This document shows, piece after piece, positions 28,464-37,289 of a DNA stretch of 64,000 nt. The stretch is taken from positions 1 to 64,000 of the forward strand of contig NZ_BAGM01000083.1 of NCBI RefSeq assembly GCF_000308855.1, in the 5' to 3' direction. The stretch's first letter is position 1; the number at the start of each line of letters is the position of its first letter. The notes under the pieces are model-generated. The model had not been told where the DNA came from. It saw nothing but the letters and a program-made list of their open reading frames with translations, and did no database searches. This DNA comes from Nocardia veterana NBRC 100344. Lineage in GTDB: Bacteria; Actinomycetota; Actinomycetes; Mycobacteriales; Mycobacteriaceae. A program made the position numbers and the translations under genes.

Positions 28464-29368
28464 TCGTCGACATGCCCGACACCAGCACGCGGGACGTGAC
28501 CAAGCGGCTGGTCAGCTTGCGGGAATCCAACGGCGTGATCGCGATGGGCCGGGTGCTCACCCTGGTGGTGTGCACACTGGACTCCTCCGAGGCGGAGGAC
28601 GCGATCGACGCGGCCAACGATGCCAGTCGCGAACATCCCTGTCGCGTGATCGTGCTGGCGCGTGGCGATCGGTTCGCCGAGACCAAGCTGGACGCGCAGA
28701 TCCGGGTCGGCGGCGATGCGGGGGCGGCCGAGGTGATAGTGCTGCGGTTGCAGGGTGAACTGGTCAACAACGAAAGCAGTGTCGTCATCCCGTTCCTGCT
28801 GCCCGACACTCCGGTGGTCGCCTGGTGGCCGCGCGGCGCGCCGGAATTCCCGTCGCGGGACTCGGTGGGACGCTTGGCGATTCGGCGCATTACCGATTCC
28901 ACCTATGCGCCCGATCCACGTGCGGCGATCACCCGGCGGCTCGATTCCTACGCACCCGGTGACACCGACCTGGCCTGGAGCCGGATCACCTTCTGGCGCG
29001 CGCTGCTGGCCTCGGCTCTCGATGTGCCGCCGTACGAACCGATCGAGTCGGTGACGGTCTCCGGACTGGCCGAGGAGCCGGCGCTCGATATCCTGGCCGG
29101 CTGGCTGGCGGCGAAGCTGGACTGCCCGATCCGCCGGCAGACCGGGGAACTGAAGGTCGAAGTGCACCGGCCGACGGTCTCGATCGGCATCGCCCGCCCG
29201 CAAACCGGCCGGACCGCGACGCTGACCCGTACGGGTGAGCCCGACCAGCGGTTCGCGCTCGCCCGCCGCGAAACCAAGGACTGCCTGGCCGAGGAGCTAC
29301 GGCGCCTCGACGCCGACGAAGTGTACGCCGAGGCCCTGGCCGGAATCGGGAAGGTGATCTATGAGTAA
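28460..29368 (+). CDS. opcA: Glucose-6-phosphate dehydrogenase assembly protein OpcA
   Basis: Accessory subunit that binds Zwf and affects its assembly and activity in actinobacteria and cyanobacteria. The 302-residue product starts VIVDMPDTSTRDVTKRL, which aligns with the known actinobacterial N-terminus, and has GRVLTLVV, the conserved NNESSVVIPFLLPDTPVVAWWP in pieces and RRITDS. GTG 28460 overlaps the zwf stop as GTGA. An in-frame ATG at 28448 lies within zwf and is less likely. It overlaps pgl by eight bases. Confidence 0.94.
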   Translation: MIVDMPDTSTRDVTKRLVSLRESNGVIAMGRVLTLVVCTLDSSEAEDAIDAANDASREHPCRVIVLARGDRFAETKLDAQIRVGGDAGAAEVIVLRLQGELVNNESSVVIPFLLPDTPVVAWWPRGAPEFPSRDSVGRLAIRRITDSTYAPDPRAAITRRLDSYAPGDTDLAWSRITFWRALLASALDVPPYEPIESVTVSGLAEEPALDILAGWLAAKLDCPIRRQTGELKVEVHRPTVSIGIARPQTGRTATLTRTGEPDQRFALARRETKDCLAEELRRLDADEVYAEALAGIGKVIYE

Positions 29369-30092
29369 GCCCCGGATCGAGGTTTTTCCCGGAACCGAGG
29401 AACTGGTCACGGCCGCGGCCGTGCACTTCGTCCGGGTCGTGACCCGGGCACAGGCCGAACGCGGATCGGCCTCGGTCGTGCTCACCGGCGGCGGCACCGG
29501 GATCGGGCTGCTGGAGCAGGTGCGCAAGGCGCCCGGTGCGATCGACTTCGGGCGGCTGGATATCTTCTGGGGTGATGAGCGCTTCGTGCCCGCGGGCGAT
29601 CCCGAACGCAACGAGCTGCAGGCCCGCCAGGCCCTCCTCGACCACGTCCCGGTGGATCCCGCGCGTGTCCATCCGGTCGCGACCTCCGACGGCGAATATC
29701 CCGATCCGGTCGAAGCGGCGGCGGAGTATTCGGCGGCCGTTCACGCCCACCTCACCACCTACGGCGCCTTCGATCTGCATCTGCTCGGCATGGGCGGCGA
29801 AGGCCACATCAATTCGCTGTTCCCGCATACTCCGGCGGTCGCCGAGGAACACGAACTCGTGGTGGCCGTGACCGATTCGCCGAAACCGCCCCCGGTGCGG
29901 GTCACGCTGACCCTGCCCGCGGTCGCCCGCGCCCGGCACGTGGTGCTGGTGGTCGGTGGCGAGTCGAAGGCCGAGGCGGTGGCTGCCGCCCTAGCCGGTG
30001 CCTCCCCGCTGGAGGTCCCGGCGGCCGGAGCGCACGGCAGCGAATCCACCACCTGGCTGCTGGACGAGGCCGCGGCGGCGAAACTGCCCTGA
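29361..30092 (+). CDS. pgl: 6-phosphogluconolactonase
   Basis: Hydrolyses 6-phosphogluconolactone to 6-phosphogluconate. The 243-residue product belongs to the NagB/RpiA-like DevB family: VLTGGGTGIGLLEQV near residue 35, FWGDERFVPAGDPERN (about 70-85), and LLGMGGEGHINSLFPHTPAV (about 143-162) with the catalytic His. ATG 29361 lies within the last codons of opcA. Last gene of the pentose phosphate operon; it converges on the tautomerase gene eight bases away with no hairpin in between. Confidence 0.95.
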   Translation: MSKPRIEVFPGTEELVTAAAVHFVRVVTRAQAERGSASVVLTGGGTGIGLLEQVRKAPGAIDFGRLDIFWGDERFVPAGDPERNELQARQALLDHVPVDPARVHPVATSDGEYPDPVEAAAEYSAAVHAHLTTYGAFDLHLLGMGGEGHINSLFPHTPAVAEEHELVVAVTDSPKPPPVRVTLTLPAVARARHVVLVVGGESKAEAVAAALAGASPLEVPAAGAHGSESTTWLLDEAAAAKLP

Positions 30093-30100
30093 GGTCGGTT

Positions 30101-30466
30101 TCAGGAGGTGGCGGTCTCGGTCTGCGCCCAGGCCGCCACGGGCAGGCTCAGATAGACCCCGACGAGGTACCCGGCGGGCAGCAGCCGCACCGCCGCGTCG
30201 TGGATCTGCTCCGCCCGTCGTTGGCGGTCGGCCGCGCGGTCGGGAAACCATTTCGAGTGCACTTCGATCAGCACATCGAGATCGAACCGGTCGAACGGTC
30301 CGGCGGCCCGGCACCGCACCAGGACATCGCCCGGTTGCAGGCAACCGTCGTACGGTTCGTCCGCGCAGGCGACCGCGACCGAGACGATATGCGGCAGTTC
30401 CGCGACCAGCCGTCGTGTGGCATCGTCGGTCACACGATGGGCGCAGGTGATGTCGACGAGAGGCAC
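30101..30466 (-). CDS. Tautomerase superfamily protein
   Basis: A 121-residue protein starting with GTG (VPLVDITCAHRVTDD). After removal of Met the N-terminus is Pro, the catalytic base of 4-oxalocrotonate tautomerase-type enzymes, and the beta-strand PLVDIT fits. It has VLVRCRAAGPFDRFDLDVLIEVHSKWF in two pieces and ends in a helix. The Pro-1 start makes GTG 30466 the clear choice over the long upstream extension. Length is about twice a 4-OT monomer, as in fused or MSAD/CHMI-like members. It lies 61 bases after the epoxide hydrolase on the same strand. Confidence 0.7.
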   Translation of the reverse strand: MPLVDITCAHRVTDDATRRLVAELPHIVSVAVACADEPYDGCLQPGDVLVRCRAAGPFDRFDLDVLIEVHSKWFPDRAADRQRRAEQIHDAAVRLLPAGYLVGVYLSLPVAAWAQTETATS

Positions 30467-30527
30467 CCGGCAAGCATGCCAGATCCGGTCGGCGGACCTC
30501 CGGACCGGTGACGACGCAGCGTAACCC

Positions 30528-31520
30528 CTACTGCCCCACCGAATTCCACTGCGCCTCGCGCTCGGCCAGATCCGCGAGCCCACGCAGCAGGAATGCGTCG
30601 ACCGCGTCGGTCCGTTCGAGCTGAACCAGATGTCCGGCTCCCGGCACTTCCTGGACCGCGCGCAGGTCGGGGACGTGGGCTCGCAGGACGGCGAGCGGAT
30701 CGCGGCCGCTGAAGCCCTCCATATCGGGATCGTTCTCGCCGTAGAGGAAATATGTCGGCACCGCGACGGTGCTGGGCAATCCCTCGGTCAGCTCCCAATT
30801 CCGATCCAGGGCGCGGTACCAGGTCAGCCCGCCGGTGAACCCGGTGTGTTCGAATTCGGCAGCGAGCGTATCGAATTCGGATTCCGACAGCCACGGCCAC
30901 GGCAACGACGGCGCCGCGGGCAGGGCGTCGAGATACCCGATGCCGGGCGGATTCTTCCAGGTGTCGAGGTAGTGGAAGTCCCCGCTCAGCGCGTAGTAGA
31001 CGCGAGCGAGGAATTCGCGGGGACGCGCGGCGAGTTCGGCATCGGCCACGCCCGGTTCCTGGAAGTACGACAGATGCAGGAAATGCCGCTCGGCGGCGCG
31101 GGTCCAGAATGCCGAGGGCGCTTTGGGCGGACGTGGAGCGTAGGGATTGTTCAGCACCATGATGGCGGCCACCCGCTCGGGCGCTCGCAACGCCAGTTCC
31201 CACACCAGCTGCGCGCCGAAATCCAAGCCGACGAACACCGCCCGCTCGGCGCCGAGGTCGTCGAGCAGTCCCAGCAGGTCGCCGATCACCGCACGATTGG
31301 TGCACGACTCGACCCCGCCGGGAGCCTCGGTCCGGCCGTAGCCGCGCAGGTCCGGGGCGATCGCGTGATATCCGGCCGCCGCCAGGGCCCGCAGTTGCCG
31401 ATGCCACACGAACCAGCCGTGCGGGAACCCGTGGCAGAACACCACCGGAGCCCCCTCGCCTGCTTCGGCGATGTGCAGCCGAATCCCGTTGGTTTCCACG
31501 AACCGATGTGCCGGCTCCAC
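30528..31520 (-). CDS. Alpha/beta hydrolase, epoxide hydrolase type
   Basis: The 330-residue product has the epoxide hydrolase layout: oxyanion motif CHGFPHGWFVWHRQ (about 29), nucleophile Asp in GLDFGAQ (about 99), a cap domain with helical segments, the acidic residue in FLYGENDPDM and the final His in GAGHLVQLE (about 300). It would open an epoxide to a diol in the cytoplasm. GTG 31520 follows GGGAGG with four-base spacing. A KstR-type box lies 17-30 bases upstream, shared with the divergent SDR gene. Confidence 0.88.
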   Translation of the reverse strand: MEPAHRFVETNGIRLHIAEAGEGAPVVFCHGFPHGWFVWHRQLRALAAAGYHAIAPDLRGYGRTEAPGGVESCTNRAVIGDLLGLLDDLGAERAVFVGLDFGAQLVWELALRAPERVAAIMVLNNPYAPRPPKAPSAFWTRAAERHFLHLSYFQEPGVADAELAARPREFLARVYYALSGDFHYLDTWKNPPGIGYLDALPAAPSLPWPWLSESEFDTLAAEFEHTGFTGGLTWYRALDRNWELTEGLPSTVAVPTYFLYGENDPDMEGFSGRDPLAVLRAHVPDLRAVQEVPGAGHLVQLERTDAVDAFLLRGLADLAEREAQWNSVGQ

Positions 31521-31536
31521 CGCGCCTCCCTGGTAC

Positions 31537-31550
31537 TAGAACACGTTCTC
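31537..31550. promoter_or_regulatory. KstR-type box between epoxide hydrolase and SDR genes
   Basis: TAGAACACGTTCTC matches 13 of 14 positions of the KstR consensus TNNAACNNGTTNNA (last base differs). Its GAACACGTTC core is a perfect palindrome and identical to that of the box at 56805-56818. It lies in the 54-base divergent gap. Confidence 0.65.
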
Positions 31551-31574
31551 GTTTCACGGTAGTGTCCCGGAGTC

Positions 31575-32414
31575 GTGAACGGAATACTGACCGATCGAGT
31601 CGCCGTCGTCACCGGGGCGAGCCGCGGGATCGGCAAGGGCATCGCGCTGGAGCTGGGGGCCGCCGGTGCGACGGTCTACGTCACCGGGCGGTCCGACCGT
31701 CCCGGGCGCCTGCCGGGTACGGTCGCCGGCACGGCTGCCGAGATCGATGCGCTGGGCGGGCGCGGAGTGCCGTTCGTCTGCGATCACCGCGACGACGATG
31801 CGGTCGCCCGGCTGTTCGAGACCGTACGGGCCGACCACGGCCGCCTGGATGTGCTGGTCAACAACGTCTACAACTCGCCCGCGTCGGCGCGCTGGCTGGG
31901 CAAGCCGTTCTGGGAGGTCCCGCCGCGCGCCTGGGACGAGGGCTTCGACATCGGCGTCCGATCGCATTACGCCGCAGCGCATTTCGCGGCGCCGCTACTG
32001 ATCGAATCCGGCGGACTGATCGTCGACATCTCCTCACCGGGCGCCGACCGTTTCACCCACAACGTCGTCTACGGTGTGGGCAAGGCCGCGGTCGACCGGC
32101 TTACCGCCGATATGGCGCACGACCTCGCCGAGACCGACGTCACCGTGGTGTCGCTGTGGCCGGGAATCGTCGACACCGAGCTGCTCCAGCTCGTTCCCGC
32201 CGACGCGAACGGACGCCGGTTGATCACGCTGCCCGGCGAGGGCACCTTCGACCTCGCCCAGGCCGAAACCCCGCGCTTCGCCGGCCGGGCGGTGGTGGCT
32301 CTCGCCGCCGATCCGGATCGCCGGGCCCGCACCGGCCGAGCGTGGCGGGTCGCCGATCTCGCCGAGGCCTACGGCTTCACCGATATCGACGGCCGCGTGC
32401 CGCGGACCGGATAG
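31575..32414 (+). CDS. Short-chain dehydrogenase (DHRS1-like)
   Basis: NAD(P)-dependent SDR of 279 residues. It has the Rossmann motif VTGASRGIGKGIALELG (about 12-28), NNVYNSP, the catalytic Ser in ISSPG and the YGVGK Tyr/Lys pair (about 160), followed by SLWPGIVDTELL. The order VCDHRDD, LDVLVNN and FWEVPPRAWD is that of the DHRS1 group, which act on steroids, xenobiotic carbonyls and related compounds. GTG start. The KstR-type box upstream suggests a role in sterol breakdown. Confidence 0.9.
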   Translation: MNGILTDRVAVVTGASRGIGKGIALELGAAGATVYVTGRSDRPGRLPGTVAGTAAEIDALGGRGVPFVCDHRDDDAVARLFETVRADHGRLDVLVNNVYNSPASARWLGKPFWEVPPRAWDEGFDIGVRSHYAAAHFAAPLLIESGGLIVDISSPGADRFTHNVVYGVGKAAVDRLTADMAHDLAETDVTVVSLWPGIVDTELLQLVPADANGRRLITLPGEGTFDLAQAETPRFAGRAVVALAADPDRRARTGRAWRVADLAEAYGFTDIDGRVPRTG

Positions 32415-32487
32415 GCACATATCGGTCGCGCTTTCCCCTAACCTGGGCGGCGGGTCGCAGGGCGCGGCCCGCAGCGAAGGAGGGTGG

Positions 32488-32979
32488 ATGGACGCCACGG
32501 CGACTTTCGATGCGGTGATGGCAGCGGCCGATGCCCCGATCTACGTGGTGACTGTGGCCACCGAATCCGCACGCGCCGGATGCGTGGTCGGATTCGCCTC
32601 CCAGGTCGGCATCGAACCGCGGCGATTCCTGCTGTGCCTGTCCGAACTGAACCACACCTACCGGGTGGCCGCCGATGCCACACATGTCGCGGTCCACCTC
32701 ATCGATTCCGGAGCGCGGGCGCTGGCCCAGCTGTTCGGCGCGGAAACCGGCGACGACGTCGACAAGTTCAGCTGGTGCCGCTGGCATCGCGGACCCGAAC
32801 AGGTCGTGGTGCTCGACGACGCGACCGCGTGGTTCGCCGCCCGGATCCTCGAGCGGCACGATTTCGGTGATCATCTCGGGCTGCTGGTCGCCCCACTGGA
32901 GGGCGCCGCGCCGCCCGAGCACACCGTCGGACTGCGCTACCGCGACCTCGCCGATCTCACCCCCGGGCATCCGGCCTGA
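32488..32979 (+). CDS. Flavin reductase-like FMN-binding protein
   Basis: A 163-residue split-barrel protein of the flavin reductase-like family. The pattern VMAAADAPIYVVTVATESAR, then GCVVGFASQVGIEPRRFLLCLSELNHTYRV in pieces, gives the FMN-binding strand pair and the loop that holds the phosphate. It probably reduces or binds FMN; some relatives act as heme or F420-dependent oxidoreductases. GGAGGG lies five bases before ATG 32488. It is 73 bases after the SDR gene on the same strand and its last 23 bases overlap the convergent LysR gene. Confidence 0.8.
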   Translation: MDATATFDAVMAAADAPIYVVTVATESARAGCVVGFASQVGIEPRRFLLCLSELNHTYRVAADATHVAVHLIDSGARALAQLFGAETGDDVDKFSWCRWHRGPEQVVVLDDATAWFAARILERHDFGDHLGLLVAPLEGAAPPEHTVGLRYRDLADLTPGHPA

Positions 32980-33832
32980 TCCGAGGATCGGGGGCGTTCA
33001 GGGCGATATCCAGGAAGCTTTGCACCGAGCGTCCCGGCGCCGGTCGAGTACGCCAGGCCAGCCGCAACGCGGAGGCGGGGGCATCCGGAATGTCGAGATA
33101 CGCCACCCCGGGATGCGGAGCCCGGACGCGTGCCAGTTCGGGCACCGCGCCGATACCGCGATCGGCGGCGATCAACTCGATCCATTCGTCGAAATTCGTG
33201 CAGGTGACGATCTCGCGCGCGGGATCGGCCGTAGCCCAACTGGATTCGTCGGTGGTGCCGGACACGGTATTGACCACCAGCGGGTAGGGCGCGAGGTCGC
33301 GCCACCGCAGCCCGGGCGTCGTCGCGAGGGTGGAGCGGTTCGAAACCGCCGCCACTCGTCGCTCGGTGCCGATGATTCGGCTCGTCAGCGTCGCCGGCAG
33401 CCGAATATCCTTGCGGTACAGCGCGATATCGATCCGGCCCGCCGCTACGGCGGCGACCGGATCGTCGATGCGATGAATCCCCACCCGTCCGCCCAGGGCT
33501 TCGAATCGGGTGCGCACCTCGGTGAACCAGTCGTCGGGAAGTAGCCAGGAGAAGCCGACCGATACCCGCGCGCGCAGGCGCAGATCGGCGGTGACCGCAT
33601 CCGCCTCGGCGATGATGCGGGTCGCCGCGGCGAGCAGGTACTCCCCCTCGGCGGTGAGGGCGAAGCGGCGCGCACTGCGCTCGATCAACCGGCAGTCCAG
33701 AATCCGCTCGGCCTGCTGCACGGTGCGCGTCAGCGAGGGTTGGGTGGTGTGCAGTCGCGCCGCGGCCCGGGTGTAGTTGCGTTCCTCGCTCAGCACCACG
33801 AAAGCGCGCAGATGACGCAGCTCCAGATCCAT
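32957..33832 (-). CDS. LysR family regulator
   Basis: A 291-residue LTTR: helix-turn-helix in MDLELRHLRAFVVLSEERNY with TRAAARLHTTQPSLTRTVQQ (about 1-45), then the two-lobed co-inducer domain. ATG 33832 is the family start; a longer frame upstream has no LysR features. It is divergent from an MFS transporter with 71 bases between, the usual arrangement for an LTTR and its target. A GTATAC sequence at 33842-33847 lies in that gap. Confidence 0.9.
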   Translation of the reverse strand: MDLELRHLRAFVVLSEERNYTRAAARLHTTQPSLTRTVQQAERILDCRLIERSARRFALTAEGEYLLAAATRIIAEADAVTADLRLRARVSVGFSWLLPDDWFTEVRTRFEALGGRVGIHRIDDPVAAVAAGRIDIALYRKDIRLPATLTSRIIGTERRVAAVSNRSTLATTPGLRWRDLAPYPLVVNTVSGTTDESSWATADPAREIVTCTNFDEWIELIAADRGIGAVPELARVRAPHPGVAYLDIPDAPASALRLAWRTRPAPGRSVQSFLDIALNAPDPRIRPDARG

Positions 33833-33903
33833 ACGTTCAGCGTATACACCGTGCGCAGGAAGCATTTCACAGCGCCGGACCCGGCCCCGTAACGTGCACG
33901 GAT

Positions 33904-35079
33904 GTGACCATCGCACCCGCTCGACAGACCTCCTGGGCTCCGGCGTTGCGCGCCGCGGCCGGACTGGCCGCGGCCATGGGCATCGGCCGGTTCGCCTTCA
34001 CCCCGTTGCTGCCGGTGATGATCGATGCCGGCCGGTTCAGCGCCCACACCGGCGCGGTGATCGCCGCGGCCAACTACGCGGGGTATCTGCTCGGCGCGGT
34101 GGCATTGGCGCGATTCCCGGAATTCAACGGCCGCACCGTCTTCCGGACCGCCGCGGCGGCGTTGATCGTCAGCGAGGCGGCGATGGCCGTACCCGCACCG
34201 GCCGTGGTTCCGGTCGTGTTGCGCACGGTGGCGGGCGTGGCCAGCGCGGTGCTGTTCATCGGCTGTGCACAGATCGCCGCCCGGCACGAGAACCGAAGGC
34301 GCGCAGCGGGTATCGCCTTCGCCGGGGTCGGCACCGGCATCGCCGCGACCGGCGCGCTGGTAATGATCGCGCAGACCGCGCTGTCCTGGCAGGCGCTGTG
34401 GCTCGCCGCCGCCGCCCTCACCGCGCTGCTGGTCTGGCCGGCGCTCGGACTCGAGGTTCGCGCGGGTACCCGCGCGGGCACCGCCACGGTCCGGTCGCCG
34501 CGGTCCTGGCGCCTGTTACTGGCGACCTATTTCCTGGAAGGTCTCGGCTATATCGTGCTCGGCACCTTCCTGGTCGCCGCCGTCGACGCCGCCGGCCACC
34601 GGACCGCCGGGACGGCCGTGTGGATCGTGGTGGGGCTGGCCGCGGCACCGGCGACGCTGGTGTGGGGTGCGCTCGCCCGCCGGATGATGCCCGCGCTCGC
34701 CCTGGTCAGCGCCCTGATTCTGCAATGTGCCTCGGCGTTGCTGCCGACGCTGTGGACGGGGGTGTGGCCCGCGGTCGCCTCGGCGGCACTGTTCGGCGCG
34801 ACCTTCATGGGTATCACGCTGCTGGCCCTGGAAATTGGGGACGATCTGGCGGGGGCGGGCGCGGCGGCAACCCTGACCGCGGGTTACGGGCTCGGCCAGA
34901 TGCTCGGCCCGCTGGTGGTCGCTCCGGTACTGGGCGACAGTTACGACGCCGCCTTCACCATCGCGGCGGTGATCCTCGCCGTGGCCGCGGCGGGGGCGCT
35001 GGCGATCGTGCCGCGCCGCACCCACGAAAACGGCGGCCCGGCCCAGGCCGAACCGCCGTATCCGATCAGGAGAACTTGA
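33904..35079 (+). CDS. MFS transporter, YbfB/YjiJ type
   Basis: A 391-residue membrane protein with about 12 hydrophobic segments. The N-terminal MGIGRFAFTPLLPVMIDAG matches the YbfB/YjiJ group of the major facilitator superfamily, whose substrates are mostly unknown. The second half includes LEGLGYIVLGTFLVAAVDAA, which mirrors the first half. GTG 33904 lies eight bases after TAACGT, a possible leaderless start. Probable target of the divergent LysR. Its last 14 bases overlap the convergent secG. Confidence 0.87.
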   Translation: MTIAPARQTSWAPALRAAAGLAAAMGIGRFAFTPLLPVMIDAGRFSAHTGAVIAAANYAGYLLGAVALARFPEFNGRTVFRTAAAALIVSEAAMAVPAPAVVPVVLRTVAGVASAVLFIGCAQIAARHENRRRAAGIAFAGVGTGIAATGALVMIAQTALSWQALWLAAAALTALLVWPALGLEVRAGTRAGTATVRSPRSWRLLLATYFLEGLGYIVLGTFLVAAVDAAGHRTAGTAVWIVVGLAAAPATLVWGALARRMMPALALVSALILQCASALLPTLWTGVWPAVASAALFGATFMGITLLALEIGDDLAGAGAAATLTAGYGLGQMLGPLVVAPVLGDSYDAAFTIAAVILAVAAAGALAIVPRRTHENGGPAQAEPPYPIRRT

Positions 35080-35299
35080 TCTCGAAGCCGATGCCCAGCA
35101 CGGCGATGAACCAGATCAGGCCCACGAAAATGGTGATTCGGTCGAGGTTCTTCTCGACCACCGTGGATCCGGACAGACTCGACTGCACCCCACCACCGAA
35201 CAGGCTGGACAAGCCTCCACCCTTCGCGCGGTGCAGCAGCACCAGCAGCACCAGCAGCACGCTGGTGATCACCAGGAGGATATCCAGGAACATTTGCAT
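35066..35299 (-). CDS. secG: Preprotein translocase subunit SecG
   Basis: Small subunit of the SecYEG channel. The 77-residue product has two membrane segments (LDILLVITSVLLVLLVLLH and IFVGLIWFIAVLGIGFEI) joined by a Gly/Ser-rich loop (GGGLSSLFGGG) typical of SecG. The position near tpiA-pgk-gap is conserved in actinobacteria, although accessory genes separate them here by 9 kb. Confidence 0.95.
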   Translation of the reverse strand: MQMFLDILLVITSVLLVLLVLLHRAKGGGLSSLFGGGVQSSLSGSTVVEKNLDRITIFVGLIWFIAVLGIGFEIKFS

Positions 35300-35320
35300 G
35301 CCGACAGTTTATGCGGATGC

Positions 35321-36067
35321 TCAGCCCACCACCGAACCGGCCGTCATCCCGCCGTCGACGACGAATTCCGCGCCGGTGCAGTAGCTGGATTCGGTACTGG
35401 CGAGGAAAACCACCAGATCCGACACCTCGGCGGGCAGACCCAGCCGGGCCCGCACATTCGCACCGCGATCGACCTCGACCTCCTCGGTGACCCCGATCAT
35501 CGGCGTCAGGATCCCGCCGGGATGCACCGAGTTGACGCGCACGCCCTCCGGAGCGAGTTCCAGCGCGGCCGACTTGGTCAGTCCACGCACACCGAATTTC
35601 GAGGCCGTATAGGCGTGCATGCCGCTCACCCCCTGGATGCCCGCGGCGGAGGAAATATTGACCACCGCGGCGGGGCGGGCGGCGACCAGGGCATCGCGGG
35701 CCGCGCTCAGTCCCAGGAACGGGCCGGTGAGGTTGATATCGATGACCCGCTGCCACTGCTTTTCGGTATAGGTCCCCAGTGGTCCGCCGTCGAGCACCCC
35801 GGCATTGTTGACCAGCACGTTCAGCAGGCCGAATCGCTGCACGGTCGCGGCGACAGCGGCCTGCCAGTCGGCCGCTTCGGTCACGTCGAGGTGAACATAG
35901 GCGGCCCGCTCGCCCAATTCCTCCGCGAGGGCGCGCCCGGCGTCGTCGGCGATATCGCCCAGCATCACGCTCGCACCCTCGGCGACGAAGGCGCGCGCAT
36001 GAGCGGCGCCCATTCCCGACGCACCGCCGCTGATCAGGGCGACTCGTCCCGTCAACCGTCCACTCAT
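35321..36067 (-). CDS. Short-chain dehydrogenase, 3-alpha(20-beta)-hydroxysteroid type
   Basis: Classical SDR of 248 residues: SGGASGMGAAHARAFVAEGA (about 12-31), NNAGVLDGG, NISSAAGIQG and the YTASK active site (about 151), then VHPGGILTPM. The sequence around GAAHAR and YTASKFGVRGL is typical of FabG3/20-beta-hydroxysteroid dehydrogenase-like enzymes, though the substrate cannot be fixed from sequence. ATG 36067 is preferred. It is third in a TetR-OYE-SDR operon, 35 bases after the OYE gene. Confidence 0.88.
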   Translation of the reverse strand: MSGRLTGRVALISGGASGMGAAHARAFVAEGASVMLGDIADDAGRALAEELGERAAYVHLDVTEAADWQAAVAATVQRFGLLNVLVNNAGVLDGGPLGTYTEKQWQRVIDINLTGPFLGLSAARDALVAARPAAVVNISSAAGIQGVSGMHAYTASKFGVRGLTKSAALELAPEGVRVNSVHPGGILTPMIGVTEEVEVDRGANVRARLGLPAEVSDLVVFLASTESSYCTGAEFVVDGGMTAGSVVG

Positions 36068-36102
36068 GTATCCGTCTCTCGTTTCTCTCGTCGATGACCC
36101 GA

Positions 36103-37287
36103 TCAGTGCGCCGGTACGGCCGGGCCGTCCAGCCGAAGCACACATCGGGTTCCGGTGTAGATGCTGGGCATGCACGCGTTGCAGTGAATGCAGGCCGAGC
36201 GGGTGTCCGACTCGGAACGGATGTGCTGCAACAGATCCGGTTCGCGCAGCAGGGCCCGGCCCATCGCCACGAATTCGAACCCCTCGCGCCGAGCCCGGCG
36301 CATATCCTCGAGGTCGGTGACGCCGCCCAGCAACACCAGCGGCATCGACAGTTCACGGCGGAACTGGCGCGCGCGCTCCAGCAGATAGGTGCCGTGGTAC
36401 GGGTATTCGCGCAGGAAGGCCCGGCCGACCACCGTGAAACCGAGCCGGGTGGGCGCCGGCAGCGTTTCCGCGAAGGCCTTCCGCGGCGCGTCACCGTGGA
36501 ACAGCAGCATGGGATTGAGCAGCGAGCTGCCGGCGGTCAGTTCGAGCGCGTCCAATCCGCCGTCGGCTTCCAGCCAGGACGCCACCCGCAGCGATTCGGC
36601 AAGCGAAAAGCCACCGCGCACACCGTCTTCCATATTCAGCTTGGCCAGGATCGCGAGTCGGCCGCCGACCGCTTCGCGCACCGCGAGCGCGATCTCCCGG
36701 GCCAGTCGGGCCCGATTGGCCAGCGGTCCGCCGTAGCCGTCCTTGCGCCGATTCAGCAGCGGGCTCAGAAACGAGCTGACCAGGTAGTTGTGACCGAAAT
36801 GCAGCTCCACAGCGTCGAATCCGGCCTCCTCGGCCAGCAGCACCGCCCGCACGTGCGCGGCCACCAGGTCCTGGATCTCGGCCACCGAGGGTGACCGCAT
36901 CATCTTCATACTCAGCGGCGACCACAGCCGCGTCGGCGCGAGCGCGGGTGCCCGGTTCGAGGCCGCGTTGGCCACCGGCCCCGCATGTCCGATCTGCGCG
37001 CTGACCTTCGCCCCTTCGGCATGAATGGCGTCGGTCAGCCGCCGCAGCCCCGGCACCGCCTCGGGGCGCATCCAGATCTGATGGCGGTCGGTGCGGCCGC
37101 CCGGCGCGACGGCGCAGTAGGCGATGGTGCTCATTCCCACGCCACCCGCCGCGATCTCGCGGTGGAACTCGATCAGTTCGTCGGTGACCAGGGCATCGGG
37201 CGTGCGGCCCTCGAAGGTCGCCGCCTTGATCACCCGGTTACGCAGGGTGATCGGGCCCAGATCGACGGGTTCGAAGATATCGTTCAC
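36103..37287 (-). CDS. NADH:flavin oxidoreductase (old yellow enzyme family)
   Basis: FMN-dependent ene-reductase of 394 residues with a TIM barrel. MNDIFEPVDLGPITLRNRV starts the barrel; QIGHAGP holds the conserved His region; ELHFGHNYLVSSFLSPLLN and the GGVTD phosphate-binding strand follow. The C-terminus carries CIHCNACMPS and a later Cys, which resembles the [4Fe-4S] ligand region of DCR/TMADH-type members, but there is no second large flavin domain. GTG 37287 lies two bases after the tetR stop. Confidence 0.88.
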   Translation of the reverse strand: MNDIFEPVDLGPITLRNRVIKAATFEGRTPDALVTDELIEFHREIAAGGVGMSTIAYCAVAPGGRTDRHQIWMRPEAVPGLRRLTDAIHAEGAKVSAQIGHAGPVANAASNRAPALAPTRLWSPLSMKMMRSPSVAEIQDLVAAHVRAVLLAEEAGFDAVELHFGHNYLVSSFLSPLLNRRKDGYGGPLANRARLAREIALAVREAVGGRLAILAKLNMEDGVRGGFSLAESLRVASWLEADGGLDALELTAGSSLLNPMLLFHGDAPRKAFAETLPAPTRLGFTVVGRAFLREYPYHGTYLLERARQFRRELSMPLVLLGGVTDLEDMRRARREGFEFVAMGRALLREPDLLQHIRSESDTRSACIHCNACMPSIYTGTRCVLRLDGPAVPAH

Positions 37288-37289
37288 TG

